A stretch of 64,000 bases of DNA, taken from the NCBI RefSeq assembly GCF_004307425.1, contig NZ_SEWZ01000002.1, positions 4,935 to 68,934 of the forward strand, read 5' to 3'. The stretch is from Aquirufa antheringensis (GTDB lineage: Bacteria; Bacteroidota; Bacteroidia; Cytophagales; Spirosomataceae). Of the stretch, positions 9,253 to 18,433 are shown piece after piece (position 1 is the first letter of the stretch; every line of letters begins with the position of its first letter). Below the pieces are notes generated by a model. That model did not search any database and was not told the origin of the DNA. It was given only the letters and a program-made list of their open reading frames with translations. Both the position numbers and the translations under genes were made by a program.

Positions 9253-9732
9253 TTATCTTGATAATTGTTGTACCTCTTGGGTTTTTCGAAAAAGGTAGGA
9301 TTTTTTAGCGCCTTGAAATGACCAGGATACGAGGTTCGTTTGGTCTTCGAATTCGTCTAAAAACAGCGAGTTTTCGAGATAAGATCCAGCTAGATCAGCG
9401 GTGGTGGGAATTTCAAGATACACCCAAATGGCATCTTGCTGCGGCTCGGTTCCTAACCAGCGATAGGGGGTGGTCATTTGCTTGCCCGAACGAAAACCAA
9501 AGTGTTTACGCACGTAAGCCTCTACCGTTTTTTCTGCTGCCTCATCCCCCGGAATCATCCGAAATTTCTTACCAGTCGCAGCACTTATCGTTTGCTCTAG
9601 ATCATCTTGAAACAGGCGAATGCTGATTTCCCAGCTTTGGTCCTTCTGATTATAAGTCATTTCCGTCACTGAACTATGAAATGGGTGCAGATCAGGGAAA
9701 AATAGACCCAAAAACAGAACCAGCCCTTTCAA
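9253..9732 (-). CDS. DUF6702 family protein
   Basis: This 159-aa protein has a hydrophobic N-terminus (KGLVLFLGLFFPDLHPFHSS) that can act as a signal peptide, followed by a beta-rich domain resembling the Bacteroidota DUF6702 family, in which the start HPxHxSxTE is typical. Function is unknown. The gene begins one base after the rseP stop codon, so the two are co-transcribed and translation may be coupled. A periplasmic or envelope role linked to the site-2 protease upstream is a guess from the operon. The family assignment is from motif memory. Confidence 0.7.
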   Translation of the reverse strand: MKGLVLFLGLFFPDLHPFHSSVTEMTYNQKDQSWEISIRLFQDDLEQTISAATGKKFRMIPGDEAAEKTVEAYVRKHFGFRSGKQMTTPYRWLGTEPQQDAIWVYLEIPTTADLAGSYLENSLFLDEFEDQTNLVSWSFQGAKKSYLFRKTQEVQQLSR

Positions 9733-11124
9733 CTAGAAAAAGGCTTTGAAAATATCATTCCCAAATGTGTAGGCCATCAAGGCTAGCAAGATCAGCATAC
9801 CTACCTGCTGCGCTTTTTCCAACACCTTCTCCGATGCCGGCTTTCCCGTAATCATCTCATAAAGTAAGAAAATCGCGTGTCCCCCATCCAAAGCTGGAAT
9901 AGGCAAGATATTCATGAAGGCCAAAGCCATCGATAACAAACCAGTCAGCATCCAGAAACGATTCCAATCCCATACTCCTCCGAACATTTGGGCGATACCA
10001 ATAGGTCCGCTCAAGGCTTTCGATGCCGAAACATCACCCGAAGCAATCTTCTTGAATCCTTTGATATTATCCGAAATCACCGAGAAGGCACGACCCGTTC
10101 CGATGCTGGCTGCCTCCGCAAACGAATAATCTTCGTGCGAAACTTGAATCAACATCTCCGGAATAAATCCGATTTGCCCGGAAGCCGTCACCTCCATAGA
10201 CAAGGTATCCGCCACGCCTCCGCGTAAAATACCTAAGCGAATAGACTTACCCGCTTCCTTCGTGATTAATTCTTTCACTTCGTGGTAGAAATGAACCGGG
10301 CTTGCATTCACCGAGGTGATCACATCGCCCTTTTTCAATCCCGCCGCATAGGCTGGCAATAATTCCGCTGGCTTAGAAGCCGAGAACTTATCAAAGAAAC
10401 CTGGCTCTTCCGGAGCGGCCACTTCTGCTACTTTAAATGGAGCAATGGGCTCTATGAATCCCGCTTTCTTATCACTTAATTTTTCAATGAAATTCGATGG
10501 GATTTTGATCTCCAAAGTCTGGTCGCCACGTTGCACCGTGTAACTCGAATTCTCACCCAATAGAACATCTGAAGCACGTAAATCAGATAATTGCTTGTAA
10601 TCAGCGCCGTTCACACGAATGATTTTATCACCCGTCCTCAGGCCGATTTGCTTACCTAAATCCAAGGCTACAATACCGTTCTTATTTAATTCTTCTTTCG
10701 AAATGAAGTTGTTTCCATTCGAATAAGTCAAGCAAACGAAAATCACCACGCCGGTAATGATGTTGACAATCACGCCACCTAGCATGACGATTAGACGCTG
10801 CCATGCGGGTTTTGCGCGGAATTCCCAAGGCTCAGGCTCTTTCGCTAAGGTCGCCGCATCTTGTGTTTCATCAATCATTCCCGCGATGGAAACGTAGCCT
10901 CCTAAGGGGAACCAGCCTAAACCGTATTCGGTATCCCCTACTTTCTTTTTAAACAAAGCGAAGTTTAAAAGCGTCGGAATAGGGAACATAAAGTCGAAGA
11001 AAAGGTAGAACTTTTCGACGCGCATCTTGAACCATTTGGCGGTAATAAAGTGCCCAAACTCGTGCAATGTTACTAAAATTGACAATCCTAAAATCAATTG
11101 CCCTACCATCACTAAACCTTCCAT
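9733..11124 (-). CDS. rseP: RIP metalloprotease RseP (site-2 protease)
   Basis: This 463-aa membrane protease has the zinc-binding HEFGH motif at residues 21-25 inside the first transmembrane helix, the third ligand region NILPIPALDGGH near the C-terminus, and two PDZ-like segments between. It cleaves single-pass membrane proteins within the bilayer, classically anti-sigma factors. An ECF sigma/anti-sigma pair occurs at 63.0-63.9 kb, but a direct link is not shown. The gene follows dxr by 6 bp in a minus-strand operon, an order (dxr then rseP) common in many bacteria. Confidence 0.95.
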   Translation of the reverse strand: MEGLVMVGQLILGLSILVTLHEFGHFITAKWFKMRVEKFYLFFDFMFPIPTLLNFALFKKKVGDTEYGLGWFPLGGYVSIAGMIDETQDAATLAKEPEPWEFRAKPAWQRLIVMLGGVIVNIITGVVIFVCLTYSNGNNFISKEELNKNGIVALDLGKQIGLRTGDKIIRVNGADYKQLSDLRASDVLLGENSSYTVQRGDQTLEIKIPSNFIEKLSDKKAGFIEPIAPFKVAEVAAPEEPGFFDKFSASKPAELLPAYAAGLKKGDVITSVNASPVHFYHEVKELITKEAGKSIRLGILRGGVADTLSMEVTASGQIGFIPEMLIQVSHEDYSFAEAASIGTGRAFSVISDNIKGFKKIASGDVSASKALSGPIGIAQMFGGVWDWNRFWMLTGLLSMALAFMNILPIPALDGGHAIFLLYEMITGKPASEKVLEKAQQVGMLILLALMAYTFGNDIFKAFF

Positions 11125-11130
11125 AATTCG

Positions 11131-12291
11131 CTATTTTCTATTTTTATCAACCCATTCTTGGGCCATAATTCTACTTAATTTATCGCTTTCGATATAATCT
11201 TCTAATGTCGGATTCGCGGTAAAAGTTCCCTGGTTCATACAATATTCGTTCAAATCAGACATCGCTAAAAATCCAATTTGATCTTCCAAAAAGGCCGCTA
11301 CCGCCACCTCATTCGCCGCATTCAATAAACACGCCTGATTTCCTCCTTTTTCCAAGGCCTGAAAAGCAAGCCCTAAATTACGGAAAGTCTGCGTATCTGC
11401 CTGCTCAAAAGTCAAGGACGGATACTGTCTAAAATCAAAACGAGGGAAACTCGCCTTCATCCGATTCGGATACCCTAAGGCAAACTGAATCGGTAATTTC
11501 ATATCTGGCAAACCGAGTTGCGCCTTGATGGATCCATCCTCGAACTGCACTAAAGAGTGAACGATCGACTGAGGATGTACAACCACCTCGATTTCTGAAG
11601 GTTTCACATCAAATAACCAAGCTGCCTCGATCACCTCTAAACCTTTGTTCATCAAACTAGCCGAGTCGATCGTAATCTTCGCACCCATCGACCAATTCGG
11701 GTGTTTCAAGGCTTGTGCCCGCGTTACTTGGGCTAATTGCTCTCGGCTAAAACCTCTAAAGGGTCCACCTGAAGCCGTTAAAATCACCTTTTCAATGGGG
11801 TTGTGTGACTCGCCCATCAAGCATTGAAAAATCGCTGAATGCTCTGAATCAACCGGCAAAATAGGCACACCCATCTCCCGCGCTAAGGGCATAATCAGGG
11901 CTCCCGCCACTACTAAGGTTTCTTTGTTCGCTAAGGCGATTGGCTTGCCTGCCTTTATCGCTTTCACCGTAGGCAATAAACCAGCATAACCCACTAAGGC
12001 CGTTAACACAATGTCGACAGAATCGAGGGTAACCACTTCTTCTAAGGCTTTTACCCCTGCATGCACTTGAATTTGTGTTCCAGCTAAAGCCACTTTCACC
12101 TCCGCATATTTCGCCTCATTCCCGATCACCACGTGAGCCGGTTTCCAGGCTAAGGCTTGGGTAATGAGCAGATCGGCTTGATTTTGGGCGGTTAAGACCT
12201 CAACAGAAAACTCGGAAGGATGCTCCGCAATCACCTCCAAGGCCTGTGTCCCAATGGAACCCGTGCTACCTAAAATCGCTATTCTCTTCAT
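11131..12291 (-). CDS. dxr: 1-deoxy-D-xylulose 5-phosphate reductoisomerase
   Basis: This 386-aa enzyme starts with the NADPH-binding MKRIAILGSTGSIGTQ. The chosen ATG at 12291 overlaps the rhomboid stop codon (ATGA); a TTG 13 codons earlier lies inside the rhomboid gene and is not needed. Other motifs are ALANKETLV, the metal/substrate residues in PVDSEHSAIFQ and SGGPFRG, and MNKGLEVIEA. It converts DXP to 2-C-methylerythritol 4-phosphate, the second MEP-pathway step. The gene is within the rhomboid-dxr-rseP-DUF6702 operon, and dxs and ispH lie elsewhere in this window. Confidence 0.97.
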   Translation of the reverse strand: MKRIAILGSTGSIGTQALEVIAEHPSEFSVEVLTAQNQADLLITQALAWKPAHVVIGNEAKYAEVKVALAGTQIQVHAGVKALEEVVTLDSVDIVLTALVGYAGLLPTVKAIKAGKPIALANKETLVVAGALIMPLAREMGVPILPVDSEHSAIFQCLMGESHNPIEKVILTASGGPFRGFSREQLAQVTRAQALKHPNWSMGAKITIDSASLMNKGLEVIEAAWLFDVKPSEIEVVVHPQSIVHSLVQFEDGSIKAQLGLPDMKLPIQFALGYPNRMKASFPRFDFRQYPSLTFEQADTQTFRNLGLAFQALEKGGNQACLLNAANEVAVAAFLEDQIGFLAMSDLNEYCMNQGTFTANPTLEDYIESDKLSRIMAQEWVDKNRK

Positions 12292-12902
12292 CGCAGCATC
12301 GCCGTTATTTGTTCCACAAAACTGATCCACACTTGTGGATACAACAAGGTCATGGCCACGATTCCAAACAAGGCTCCGTACAAATGCGCACTATGATTCA
12401 CGAAATCACGACTGCGTTTATCCATTTCTACTGAGTACCAGGTAAACAATCCGGCATAGATAAATCCAGGAATTCCGAAGAAGCCAAACAGGTAAATTTT
12501 TTCCGTAGGGAAGAATAAAATTCCTGCAAAAATCACGGCAGAAACAGCTCCTGATGCGCCTAAAGAGTTGTAATTGGGATTATTTTTCTGTTTGAAAAAA
12601 GTAGGCAAATCTGCCACCACAATCGCCAACACATAAAAGAGAATGTATAATTCCGACGCGATCGATGGAAATAATTGATTAAAAATCTGTTCTAATTGAA
12701 CCCCAAAAAAGAAAAAGGAAAACAAGTTAAAAAACAGGTGCGTGAAGTCCGCGTGGATAAATCCCGAGCTAACAAAACGCCAATATTCGTTTCTGTGTTG
12801 AATCCGGTACGGGTTCATGAGCATTTTCCCCATCAAGTCTGGCTTTTGCCAAGCCACCAGGGAAATAATAATCGTTACAGCGATAAGTACAATCGAGACC
12901 AT
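12288..12902 (-). CDS. Rhomboid family intramembrane serine protease
   Basis: This 204-aa membrane protein has the rhomboid catalytic dyad: Ser117 in GASGAV and His173 in NHSAHLYG. The oxyanion-side residues are in HLFFNL near 55-60, and there are about six membrane helices. Rhomboids cut membrane-protein helices inside the bilayer. Its TGA stop overlaps the dxr start by four bases, so dxr translation is probably coupled to it. It differs from the tandem rhomboids at 54.4-55.9 kb in being shorter and lacking a cytoplasmic tail. The substrate is unknown. Confidence 0.85.
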   Translation of the reverse strand: MVSIVLIAVTIIISLVAWQKPDLMGKMLMNPYRIQHRNEYWRFVSSGFIHADFTHLFFNLFSFFFFGVQLEQIFNQLFPSIASELYILFYVLAIVVADLPTFFKQKNNPNYNSLGASGAVSAVIFAGILFFPTEKIYLFGFFGIPGFIYAGLFTWYSVEMDKRSRDFVNHSAHLYGALFGIVAMTLLYPQVWISFVEQITAMLR

Positions 12903-12919
12903 ATAAGAACAAAACTACG

Positions 12920-13897
12920 TTAAACTTCTCGATCAACCAACCCACTCATAAACTTTACCAAGGCTGATTTTTGCTCTTCGGAAATGGCCAGAGATTGAAT
13001 TTCTAGAAAGGCCGTATCGAAATAAGAGGCGATGACCGCTTCCGTTTCTGCTTTTAGACCCAGGGAATCATAGATCGCGGTTACCGCTTGTACTTTTTCA
13101 GAAGCATCGTACTCCGTGGCTGCCACCCATTTTTCCAGCGAAGCGAGCGTAGCACCCGTTGCTTTTTCGAACGCTTTTATCAGTAAATAGGTTTTTTTAT
13201 TCGCTAAAATATCTCCGCCCGGTTGCTTCCCAAATTTCTCAGGGTCGCCATAAACGTCCAATAAATCATCTTTTAATTGAAATCCTAGACCGATGGTTTC
13301 TCCAATACGGTATAAGGAATCAGAAACCTCAGCAGGTGCAGAAGCGAGTAAACCACCCATTTCCATCGAAAATCCAATCAAGACCGACGTTTTCAAGCGA
13401 ATCATTTCGATATATTCTTCCACCGCCACATCGTCACGGCTTTCAAAATTCATATCAAATTGCTGTCCCTCACACACTTCTGCGGCGATTCGGGAAAGAC
13501 GCCCCAACAAATGTTGAAAAGCCTCCAGGCTTAATCCTTTGACCTTATTCAAGTATTGGTAAGCATTCACCAGCATCACGTCGCCGGATAAAATGGCGAT
13601 GTTGTCATTCCATTTTTCGTGGACCGTTTGCTTGCCACGACGTAAGGGCGCTTTGTCCATAATATCGTCGTGCATCAGCGTGAAATTGTGAAAAATTTCC
13701 ACCGATAAAGCGGCAGGAACTTGTTTTTCCCAGTCGGATTTGAACAAGGAATAGGTTAATAAACAAAGGACAGGGCGAATCCGCTTACCTCCTAAACTCA
13801 GGAGGTAATGGATGGGGTCGTAAAGTTCGTTAGGGTTTTGGCCTATATCTAAACGACTGATTTCCTCTTCGAGGGCTGCTAAAAATGCTTTGTTCAT
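12920..13897 (-). CDS. Polyprenyl diphosphate synthase
   Basis: This 325-aa trans-prenyltransferase has GGKRIRP at residues 36-42, the first Asp-rich motif DDIMD at 77-81 followed by APLRRGK, and the second motif QLKDDLLD. It condenses isopentenyl diphosphate with allylic diphosphates to make isoprenoid chains for quinone or cell-wall lipid carriers. The first Asp motif has no two-residue insertion, unlike type II FPP synthases, but chain length cannot be read safely from sequence alone. It lies one base downstream of nuoD and 17 bp upstream of the rhomboid. Confidence 0.92.
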   Translation of the reverse strand: MNKAFLAALEEEISRLDIGQNPNELYDPIHYLLSLGGKRIRPVLCLLTYSLFKSDWEKQVPAALSVEIFHNFTLMHDDIMDKAPLRRGKQTVHEKWNDNIAILSGDVMLVNAYQYLNKVKGLSLEAFQHLLGRLSRIAAEVCEGQQFDMNFESRDDVAVEEYIEMIRLKTSVLIGFSMEMGGLLASAPAEVSDSLYRIGETIGLGFQLKDDLLDVYGDPEKFGKQPGGDILANKKTYLLIKAFEKATGATLASLEKWVAATEYDASEKVQAVTAIYDSLGLKAETEAVIASYFDTAFLEIQSLAISEEQKSALVKFMSGLVDREV

Positions 13898-13898
13898 C

Positions 13899-15113
13899 TT
13901 ATCTATCTACTTCGCCCATCACTAAATCCAAGGATCCGATAATGGCTACTAAATCTGCTAAATACGTTCCTTTGGCCAAATAAGGCAACACGGAAAGGTG
14001 GTGGAAAGAGCAAGCACGCACTTTCAAGCGTTGTGGAATATCCGAGCGGCCATCCGTGCGAATATAGAAACCGAGTTCCCCTTTTGGATTTTCGGCTCTC
14101 ACATAGGCATCCATCGCTTTAGGACGGATTTTTTTAGGGACCAAAGCCTGAGGATCAAACTCCCTGGTCCTTTTCTCATCACCTAGCAAGGCCACGATAC
14201 ATTGTTCAATAATCCGTAGCGATTCCTCGCATTCGCGAATCCTAACGTGATTTCGATCCCAACAATCGCCTACCGCACCCATCGCACCCTCTCCTATCGG
14301 AATGTCAAATTCTAATTCCGGATACACCGAATAAGCATCGATGCGGCGTAGGTCAAAAGGCAAGCCAGAACCCCGCAACACAGGACCCGTACATCCATAA
14401 TTAATTGCCGCATTCAGGGGCAAAACACCCACATTCGCGGTCCTTTTAATGAATATACTATTATCTTCTACTAATTGTTTTACTTCTTTAATCGTGTTCT
14501 TAATGACCGGCACTAATTCCTGCACCTTTTCTTCAAAGCCCAAAGGCAAATCGTAGAACAATCCCCCCACCCATACATAATTGTACAACATCCGGGCACC
14601 CGAAAGCCATTCTAACATCCGTTGAATTTCTTCGCGATCCCGCATTAACCATAAAAAAGGGGTATATGCACCGATATCCAAACCATAGGTCCCGATCGCC
14701 ACAAAGTGCGAGGCAATTCGGTTTAATTCGGCCACTAGGACCCGTATGTACTCGATACGTTTGGGCAATTTTCCTGTCAAATCCAGCATCTTTTCCACCG
14801 CCATCACATAGGCATGCTCCGAGTTCATCGCCGCCATATAGTCCAAACGGTCCACATAAGGGATGATTTGATTAAATGGTAGCGCCTCCGCATGCTTCTC
14901 AAAACAACGGTGTAAATACCCTAGATGCGGAACGACTTCCTTGATCCATTCGCCATCCGAAATCACTTCTAAACGAAGAACCCCGTGGGTCGAAGGGTGT
15001 TGAGGTCCCAAGGAAATGATCATTTCCTCCGATTTCAGATCCTCTACCCGAAATTTATTGGGGTCCGAGTTCTCGAAATTTTCCGGAAGAAATTGGTACT
15101 GGATGGGATTCAT
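13899..15113 (-). CDS. nuoD: NADH-quinone oxidoreductase subunit D
   Basis: This 404-aa protein matches the 49-kDa subunit of complex I: GPQHPSTHGVLRLE near residue 32, HLGYLHRCFEKHAE, RLDYMAAMNSEHAY, and the C-terminal IIGSLDLVMGEVDR typical of NuoD. It is not fused to NuoC. The subunit forms part of the quinone-binding site. No other nuo gene is adjacent; nuoKLMN lie about 23 kb away on the other strand, so complex I genes are dispersed here. It heads a minus-strand operon with a prenyl synthase one base downstream, a pairing that may reflect quinone chemistry. Confidence 0.96.
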   Translation of the reverse strand: MNPIQYQFLPENFENSDPNKFRVEDLKSEEMIISLGPQHPSTHGVLRLEVISDGEWIKEVVPHLGYLHRCFEKHAEALPFNQIIPYVDRLDYMAAMNSEHAYVMAVEKMLDLTGKLPKRIEYIRVLVAELNRIASHFVAIGTYGLDIGAYTPFLWLMRDREEIQRMLEWLSGARMLYNYVWVGGLFYDLPLGFEEKVQELVPVIKNTIKEVKQLVEDNSIFIKRTANVGVLPLNAAINYGCTGPVLRGSGLPFDLRRIDAYSVYPELEFDIPIGEGAMGAVGDCWDRNHVRIRECEESLRIIEQCIVALLGDEKRTREFDPQALVPKKIRPKAMDAYVRAENPKGELGFYIRTDGRSDIPQRLKVRACSFHHLSVLPYLAKGTYLADLVAIIGSLDLVMGEVDR

Positions 15114-15175
15114 TAAGCAAAAATGCTAAATCTAACGGGTAAAAATAAATTTTTCTATCTATTTTTAGCAAAGGC

Positions 15176-15206
15176 TTTGGGAAAAAAAGAAATTCTTCTA
15201 CCTTTG
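15176..15206 (+). promoter_or_regulatory. Promoter of rpmG-DUF4295
   Basis: TTTG (15176-15179), a 19-nt spacer and TACCTTTG (15199-15206) match the Bacteroidota consensus closely. The predicted leader is about 35 nt. It contains a 6-bp hairpin (GATAAA/TTTATC, 15229-15243) ending 4 nt before the rpmG ATG. Confidence 0.75.
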
Positions 15207-15247
15207 CATTCCGTTTCGAGCAGAGGCGGATAAAAGATTTATCTATT

Positions 15248-15430
15248 ATGGCAAAGAAAGGAAATCGCATTCAAGTAATCTTAGAATGCACTGAGCACAA
15301 AGAAACTGGTTTACCAGGCATGTCTCGTTACATCACTACGAAAAATCGTAAAAACACAACAGCACGTATTGAGTTAAGAAAATACAACCCTGTTTTGAAA
15401 AAAGTTACTTTACATAAAGAAATTAAATAG
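15248..15430 (+). CDS. rpmG: 50S ribosomal protein L33
   Basis: This 60-aa protein is bL33: [19 protein letters not shown] at the start, then TTKNRKNT and KKYNP-like ([15 protein letters not shown]) at the end. The zinc-type CxxC pairs are absent (a single C14), so it is the zinc-independent form. It has its own promoter and is followed 8 bp later by the DUF4295 gene. rpmB, often next to rpmG in this phylum, is not upstream; nuoD is divergent. Confidence 0.93.
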   Translation: MAKKGNRIQVILECTEHKETGLPGMSRYITTKNRKNTTARIELRKYNPVLKKVTLHKEIK

Positions 15431-15438
15431 GTTGACCC

Positions 15439-15591
15439 ATGGCTAAGAAAGTAGTTGCAACTCTGAAGAAAGAAGGCGGCGTTAAGTACGCTAAGATCAT
15501 TAAGGCGGTTAAGAATCCTACCACAGGAGCTTATACCTTCAAAGAAGAAATCATCCTTCAAGATGAAGTTAACGCTGCATTGAAAAACTAA
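15439..15591 (+). CDS. DUF4295 small basic protein, probable ribosomal protein
   Basis: This 50-aa lysine-rich protein (MAKKVVATLKKEGGVKYAK at the start, AYTFKEEII near residue 31) belongs to the Bacteroidota-restricted DUF4295 family. It directly follows rpmG (8-bp gap) and precedes a terminator, so it is co-expressed with a ribosomal protein. From memory, a Bacteroidota-specific 50S protein (bL38) has been described in Flavobacterium, and this family may be the same; I am not certain of that equivalence. The operon context and composition support a ribosomal role. Confidence 0.85.
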   Translation: MAKKVVATLKKEGGVKYAKIIKAVKNPTTGAYTFKEEIILQDEVNAALKN

Positions 15592-15627
15592 TTTTTCAAT
15601 ACCCGTTTACCTATCTTAAAAAAATTG

Positions 15628-15654
15628 AAGTCCCTTCTTGAAGGGACTTTTTTT
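15628..15654 (+). terminator. Terminator of rpmG-DUF4295
   Basis: Stem AGTCCCTT (15629-15636) pairs with AAGGGACT (15641-15648) around a CTTG loop and is followed by seven T. It lies 37 bp after the DUF4295 stop. ftsY starts 36 bp downstream and probably has its own promoter (weak TACCTTCG near 15664). Confidence 0.85.
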
Positions 15655-15690
15655 ATTTTCACTACCTTCGTATCGTATTTTAACACTCCC

Positions 15691-16668
15691 ATGGGATTAT
15701 TCGATTTTTTAAAAAAGAAACCAGAACCGCAACAGCAAGAAGAAATTCAAGCCTTAGAGCAAGGTTTAGAGAAAACATCCACGGGTTTTTTCTCTAAAAT
15801 TGGCCGTGCGGTCGTGGGTAAATCGAAGGTAGATGAGGAGGTTTTAGATGAATTAGAGGAAATTTTATTGACTTCGGACGTGGGCGTAGCGACTACGTTG
15901 AAGATTATTCAACGCATCGAGCAACGCATCGAACGTGATAAATACGTTTCCACAGAAGAGCTAGACATCGTTCTACGCGAGGAAGTGGCGGCCCTTTTAG
16001 AGGAAAACCAATCGTCATCTTTAGTGAATGCTTTCGCTGAACCGAAGCAAAAGCCCTATGTCATCATGGTCGTAGGTGTGAATGGCGTGGGTAAAACTAC
16101 GACTATCGGAAAGTTAGCCTCTCAGTTTCATCAAAATGGCTTGAAGGTCGTATTAGGCGCGGCGGATACGTTTCGTGCGGCGGCGGTAGACCAATTGAAG
16201 CTATGGGGAGAACGCGTAGGCATTCCGGTGATTGATCACGGAATGAACACGGATCCTGCAGCCGTGGCTTTTGATGCCGTAAAACAGGCGGTGGAGATGA
16301 ATGCGGACATCGTGATTATCGATACCGCAGGACGTTTACATACGAAAGTCAACCTGATGACCGAGCTTGGTAAAATCAAGCGCGTGATTCAAAAGTTCAT
16401 CCCAGAAGCGCCACACGAAGTAATGCTCGTGTTAGACGGCTCAACCGGCCAAAACGCCTTCATTCAAGCCCAAGAGTTTACGAAAGTGACAGAGATCACC
16501 TCTTTAGCGATTACAAAGCTAGATGGTACTGCCAAAGGTGGGGTGGTAATCGGTATTTCGGATCAATTCAAGATTCCGGTCAAATACATTGGAGTGGGAG
16601 AAAAAATCTCCGATCTCCAAGTATTCAACAAGACCACATTCGTGGATTCGCTTTTCGCGAAGAAATAA
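15691..16668 (+). CDS. ftsY: Signal recognition particle receptor FtsY
   Basis: I start at the ATG of MGLFDFLKKKPE, which matches the usual amphipathic FtsY start; a longer in-frame reading would run through the upstream terminator. The 325-aa product has a short acidic N-region and the NG GTPase domain with GVNGVGKTTT, DTFRAAAVDQL, DTAGRLHTK and TKLDGTAKGG. It docks SRP-ribosome complexes at the membrane. It ends exactly where the convergent glnS ends (no gap). Confidence 0.96.
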   Translation: MGLFDFLKKKPEPQQQEEIQALEQGLEKTSTGFFSKIGRAVVGKSKVDEEVLDELEEILLTSDVGVATTLKIIQRIEQRIERDKYVSTEELDIVLREEVAALLEENQSSSLVNAFAEPKQKPYVIMVVGVNGVGKTTTIGKLASQFHQNGLKVVLGAADTFRAAAVDQLKLWGERVGIPVIDHGMNTDPAAVAFDAVKQAVEMNADIVIIDTAGRLHTKVNLMTELGKIKRVIQKFIPEAPHEVMLVLDGSTGQNAFIQAQEFTKVTEITSLAITKLDGTAKGGVVIGISDQFKIPVKYIGVGEKISDLQVFNKTTFVDSLFAKK

Positions 16669-18339
16669 TTATTTAGCCTTTTCTTTGGCCCAGGTATCTT
16701 TCAAGGTAACCGTGCGGTTAAATACGAGCTTATCTGGTGTCGAATCTGAATCTAAACTGTAGTAACCTTTACGTATAAACTGTAGCGCTTGACCTACTTC
16801 CGCCTCTTTCAAACCTGGTTCCACATAGACTTTGGGCACAATTTGAAGCGATTCTGGATTGATAAATTTCAAGAAATCATCGCCTAATTCAGACGCATCC
16901 TCCACGATCAATAAGCGATCGAAGTTACGCACCTCGGCTGCCACTGCATGAGCCACGGACACCCAATGAATCGTTCCTTTTACAGAAACACCACTCGTAT
17001 CTTGACCTGACTTGCTTTCTGGGATATATTCCGCGTGCACTTCCGTCACATTACCTTCCGCATCCGTTTTGAAATCTGTACACGTTACAATGTACGCCCC
17101 TTTTAAACGCACCTGTAGTCCTACGCCTAAGCGGAAGAACTTCTTAGGTGGATCGATCATGAAATCATCGCGCTCAATATATAACTCGTTAGAGAAAGGA
17201 ACCGAACGCTTCGTGATTAGCTCCGCTTCTGGATTATTTTCAATCTGCAAATCTTCCGTTTTATCGGCTGGATAGTTCGTGATCACTAATTTAATGGGAT
17301 CCAAAACTGCCATCACGCGGTCCGCGGACTTATTCAAATCCTCGCGAATACAAAATTCCAACAAGCTTAAATCGATCAAATTATCACGCTTCGCTACCCC
17401 GATACGCTCGCAGAAGTTGCGAATCGATGCAGGTGTGAAACCTCGTCTACGTAAACCTGAAATCGTAGGCATGCGCGGATCATCCCAGCCATTCACCACT
17501 TTTTCATTCACTAATTGCAATAGTTTCCGCTTACTCATCACCGTGTGGGATAAGTTCAAACGAGCAAATTCATATTGATGAGACGGGAAAATCCCTAATT
17601 TATCTAAGAACCAATCGTATAAAGGACGGTGAACGTCGAATTCTAAGGTACAGATGGAGTGGGTGATTTCTTCGATGGAATCACTTTGGCCGTGTGCAAA
17701 ATCATACATCGGGTAGATGCACCATTTATCGCCTGAACGGTGGTGTTTCACATGGCGGATGCGGTACATCAAAGGATCGCGCATGTGCATGTTCGGGTGC
17801 GCCATGTCAATTTTTGCTCTTAGCACCTTCTCGCCGTCCGCATATTTTCCCGCGCGCATGTCACGGAATAAGGCCAAATTTTCCTCTACACTGCGGTTTC
17901 TGAAAGGACTGTGCGTACCCGGTGTGGTAGGCGTTCCTTTTTGGGCTGCGATTTCTGCTGCCGTCGAATCGTCTACATAAGCGAAAGAAAGTGTGATTAA
18001 CTTCTCCGCGAATTGGTATAAATCTTCGAAATAATCGGAAGTATACAATTCATTTGCCCAGGTAAATCCTAACCACGAAACATCCTTCTTAATCGACTCC
18101 ACGTACTCTGTCTCCTCCGTCACCGGATTCGTATCGTCAAAACGCAGATTCGTTCCTCCGCCAAAACGCTGAGCCAACCCAAAATTCAAGCAAATACTCT
18201 TCGCGTGACCGATGTGCAAGTAGCCATTCGGCTCAGGTGGAAAACGTGTCAAAATACCTTGTGGGTATTTTCCAGACGCGATGCCTTCCTGAACGATTTC
18301 TTCTAAGAAATTAAGGGATTTGGGTTTTAATTCTTCCAT
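16669..18339 (-). CDS. glnS: Glutaminyl-tRNA synthetase
   Basis: This 556-aa class I synthetase has RFPPEPNGYLHIGHAKS (HIGH motif) at about residues 34-50 and MSKRKL (KMSKS equivalent) near 274, with two C-terminal beta-barrel domains. It charges tRNA-Gln directly, implying that this organism does not rely only on the GatCAB route for glutamine. The start at 18339 (MEELKPKSLNF) is the first ATG and gives the usual length. It ends back-to-back with ftsY; no terminator fits between. Confidence 0.97.
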   Translation of the reverse strand: MEELKPKSLNFLEEIVQEGIASGKYPQGILTRFPPEPNGYLHIGHAKSICLNFGLAQRFGGGTNLRFDDTNPVTEETEYVESIKKDVSWLGFTWANELYTSDYFEDLYQFAEKLITLSFAYVDDSTAAEIAAQKGTPTTPGTHSPFRNRSVEENLALFRDMRAGKYADGEKVLRAKIDMAHPNMHMRDPLMYRIRHVKHHRSGDKWCIYPMYDFAHGQSDSIEEITHSICTLEFDVHRPLYDWFLDKLGIFPSHQYEFARLNLSHTVMSKRKLLQLVNEKVVNGWDDPRMPTISGLRRRGFTPASIRNFCERIGVAKRDNLIDLSLLEFCIREDLNKSADRVMAVLDPIKLVITNYPADKTEDLQIENNPEAELITKRSVPFSNELYIERDDFMIDPPKKFFRLGVGLQVRLKGAYIVTCTDFKTDAEGNVTEVHAEYIPESKSGQDTSGVSVKGTIHWVSVAHAVAAEVRNFDRLLIVEDASELGDDFLKFINPESLQIVPKVYVEPGLKEAEVGQALQFIRKGYYSLDSDSTPDKLVFNRTVTLKDTWAKEKAK

Positions 18340-18433
18340 GTATACTTTTTCGTGCCGACGAATAAATTTGAGCTGTAAGGTTCAAAAATAAACATTATTT
18401 GCCAAAATCCGTAATTTGCAGACCGATATACCT

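Noticed and set aside
15248-15430. First gene read as rpmB (L28)
   Set aside because: The sequence matches L33, not L28; L28 is not in this window.
15625-15690. Longer FtsY start
   Set aside because: The extra residues are encoded by the terminator hairpin and T-run of the upstream operon.
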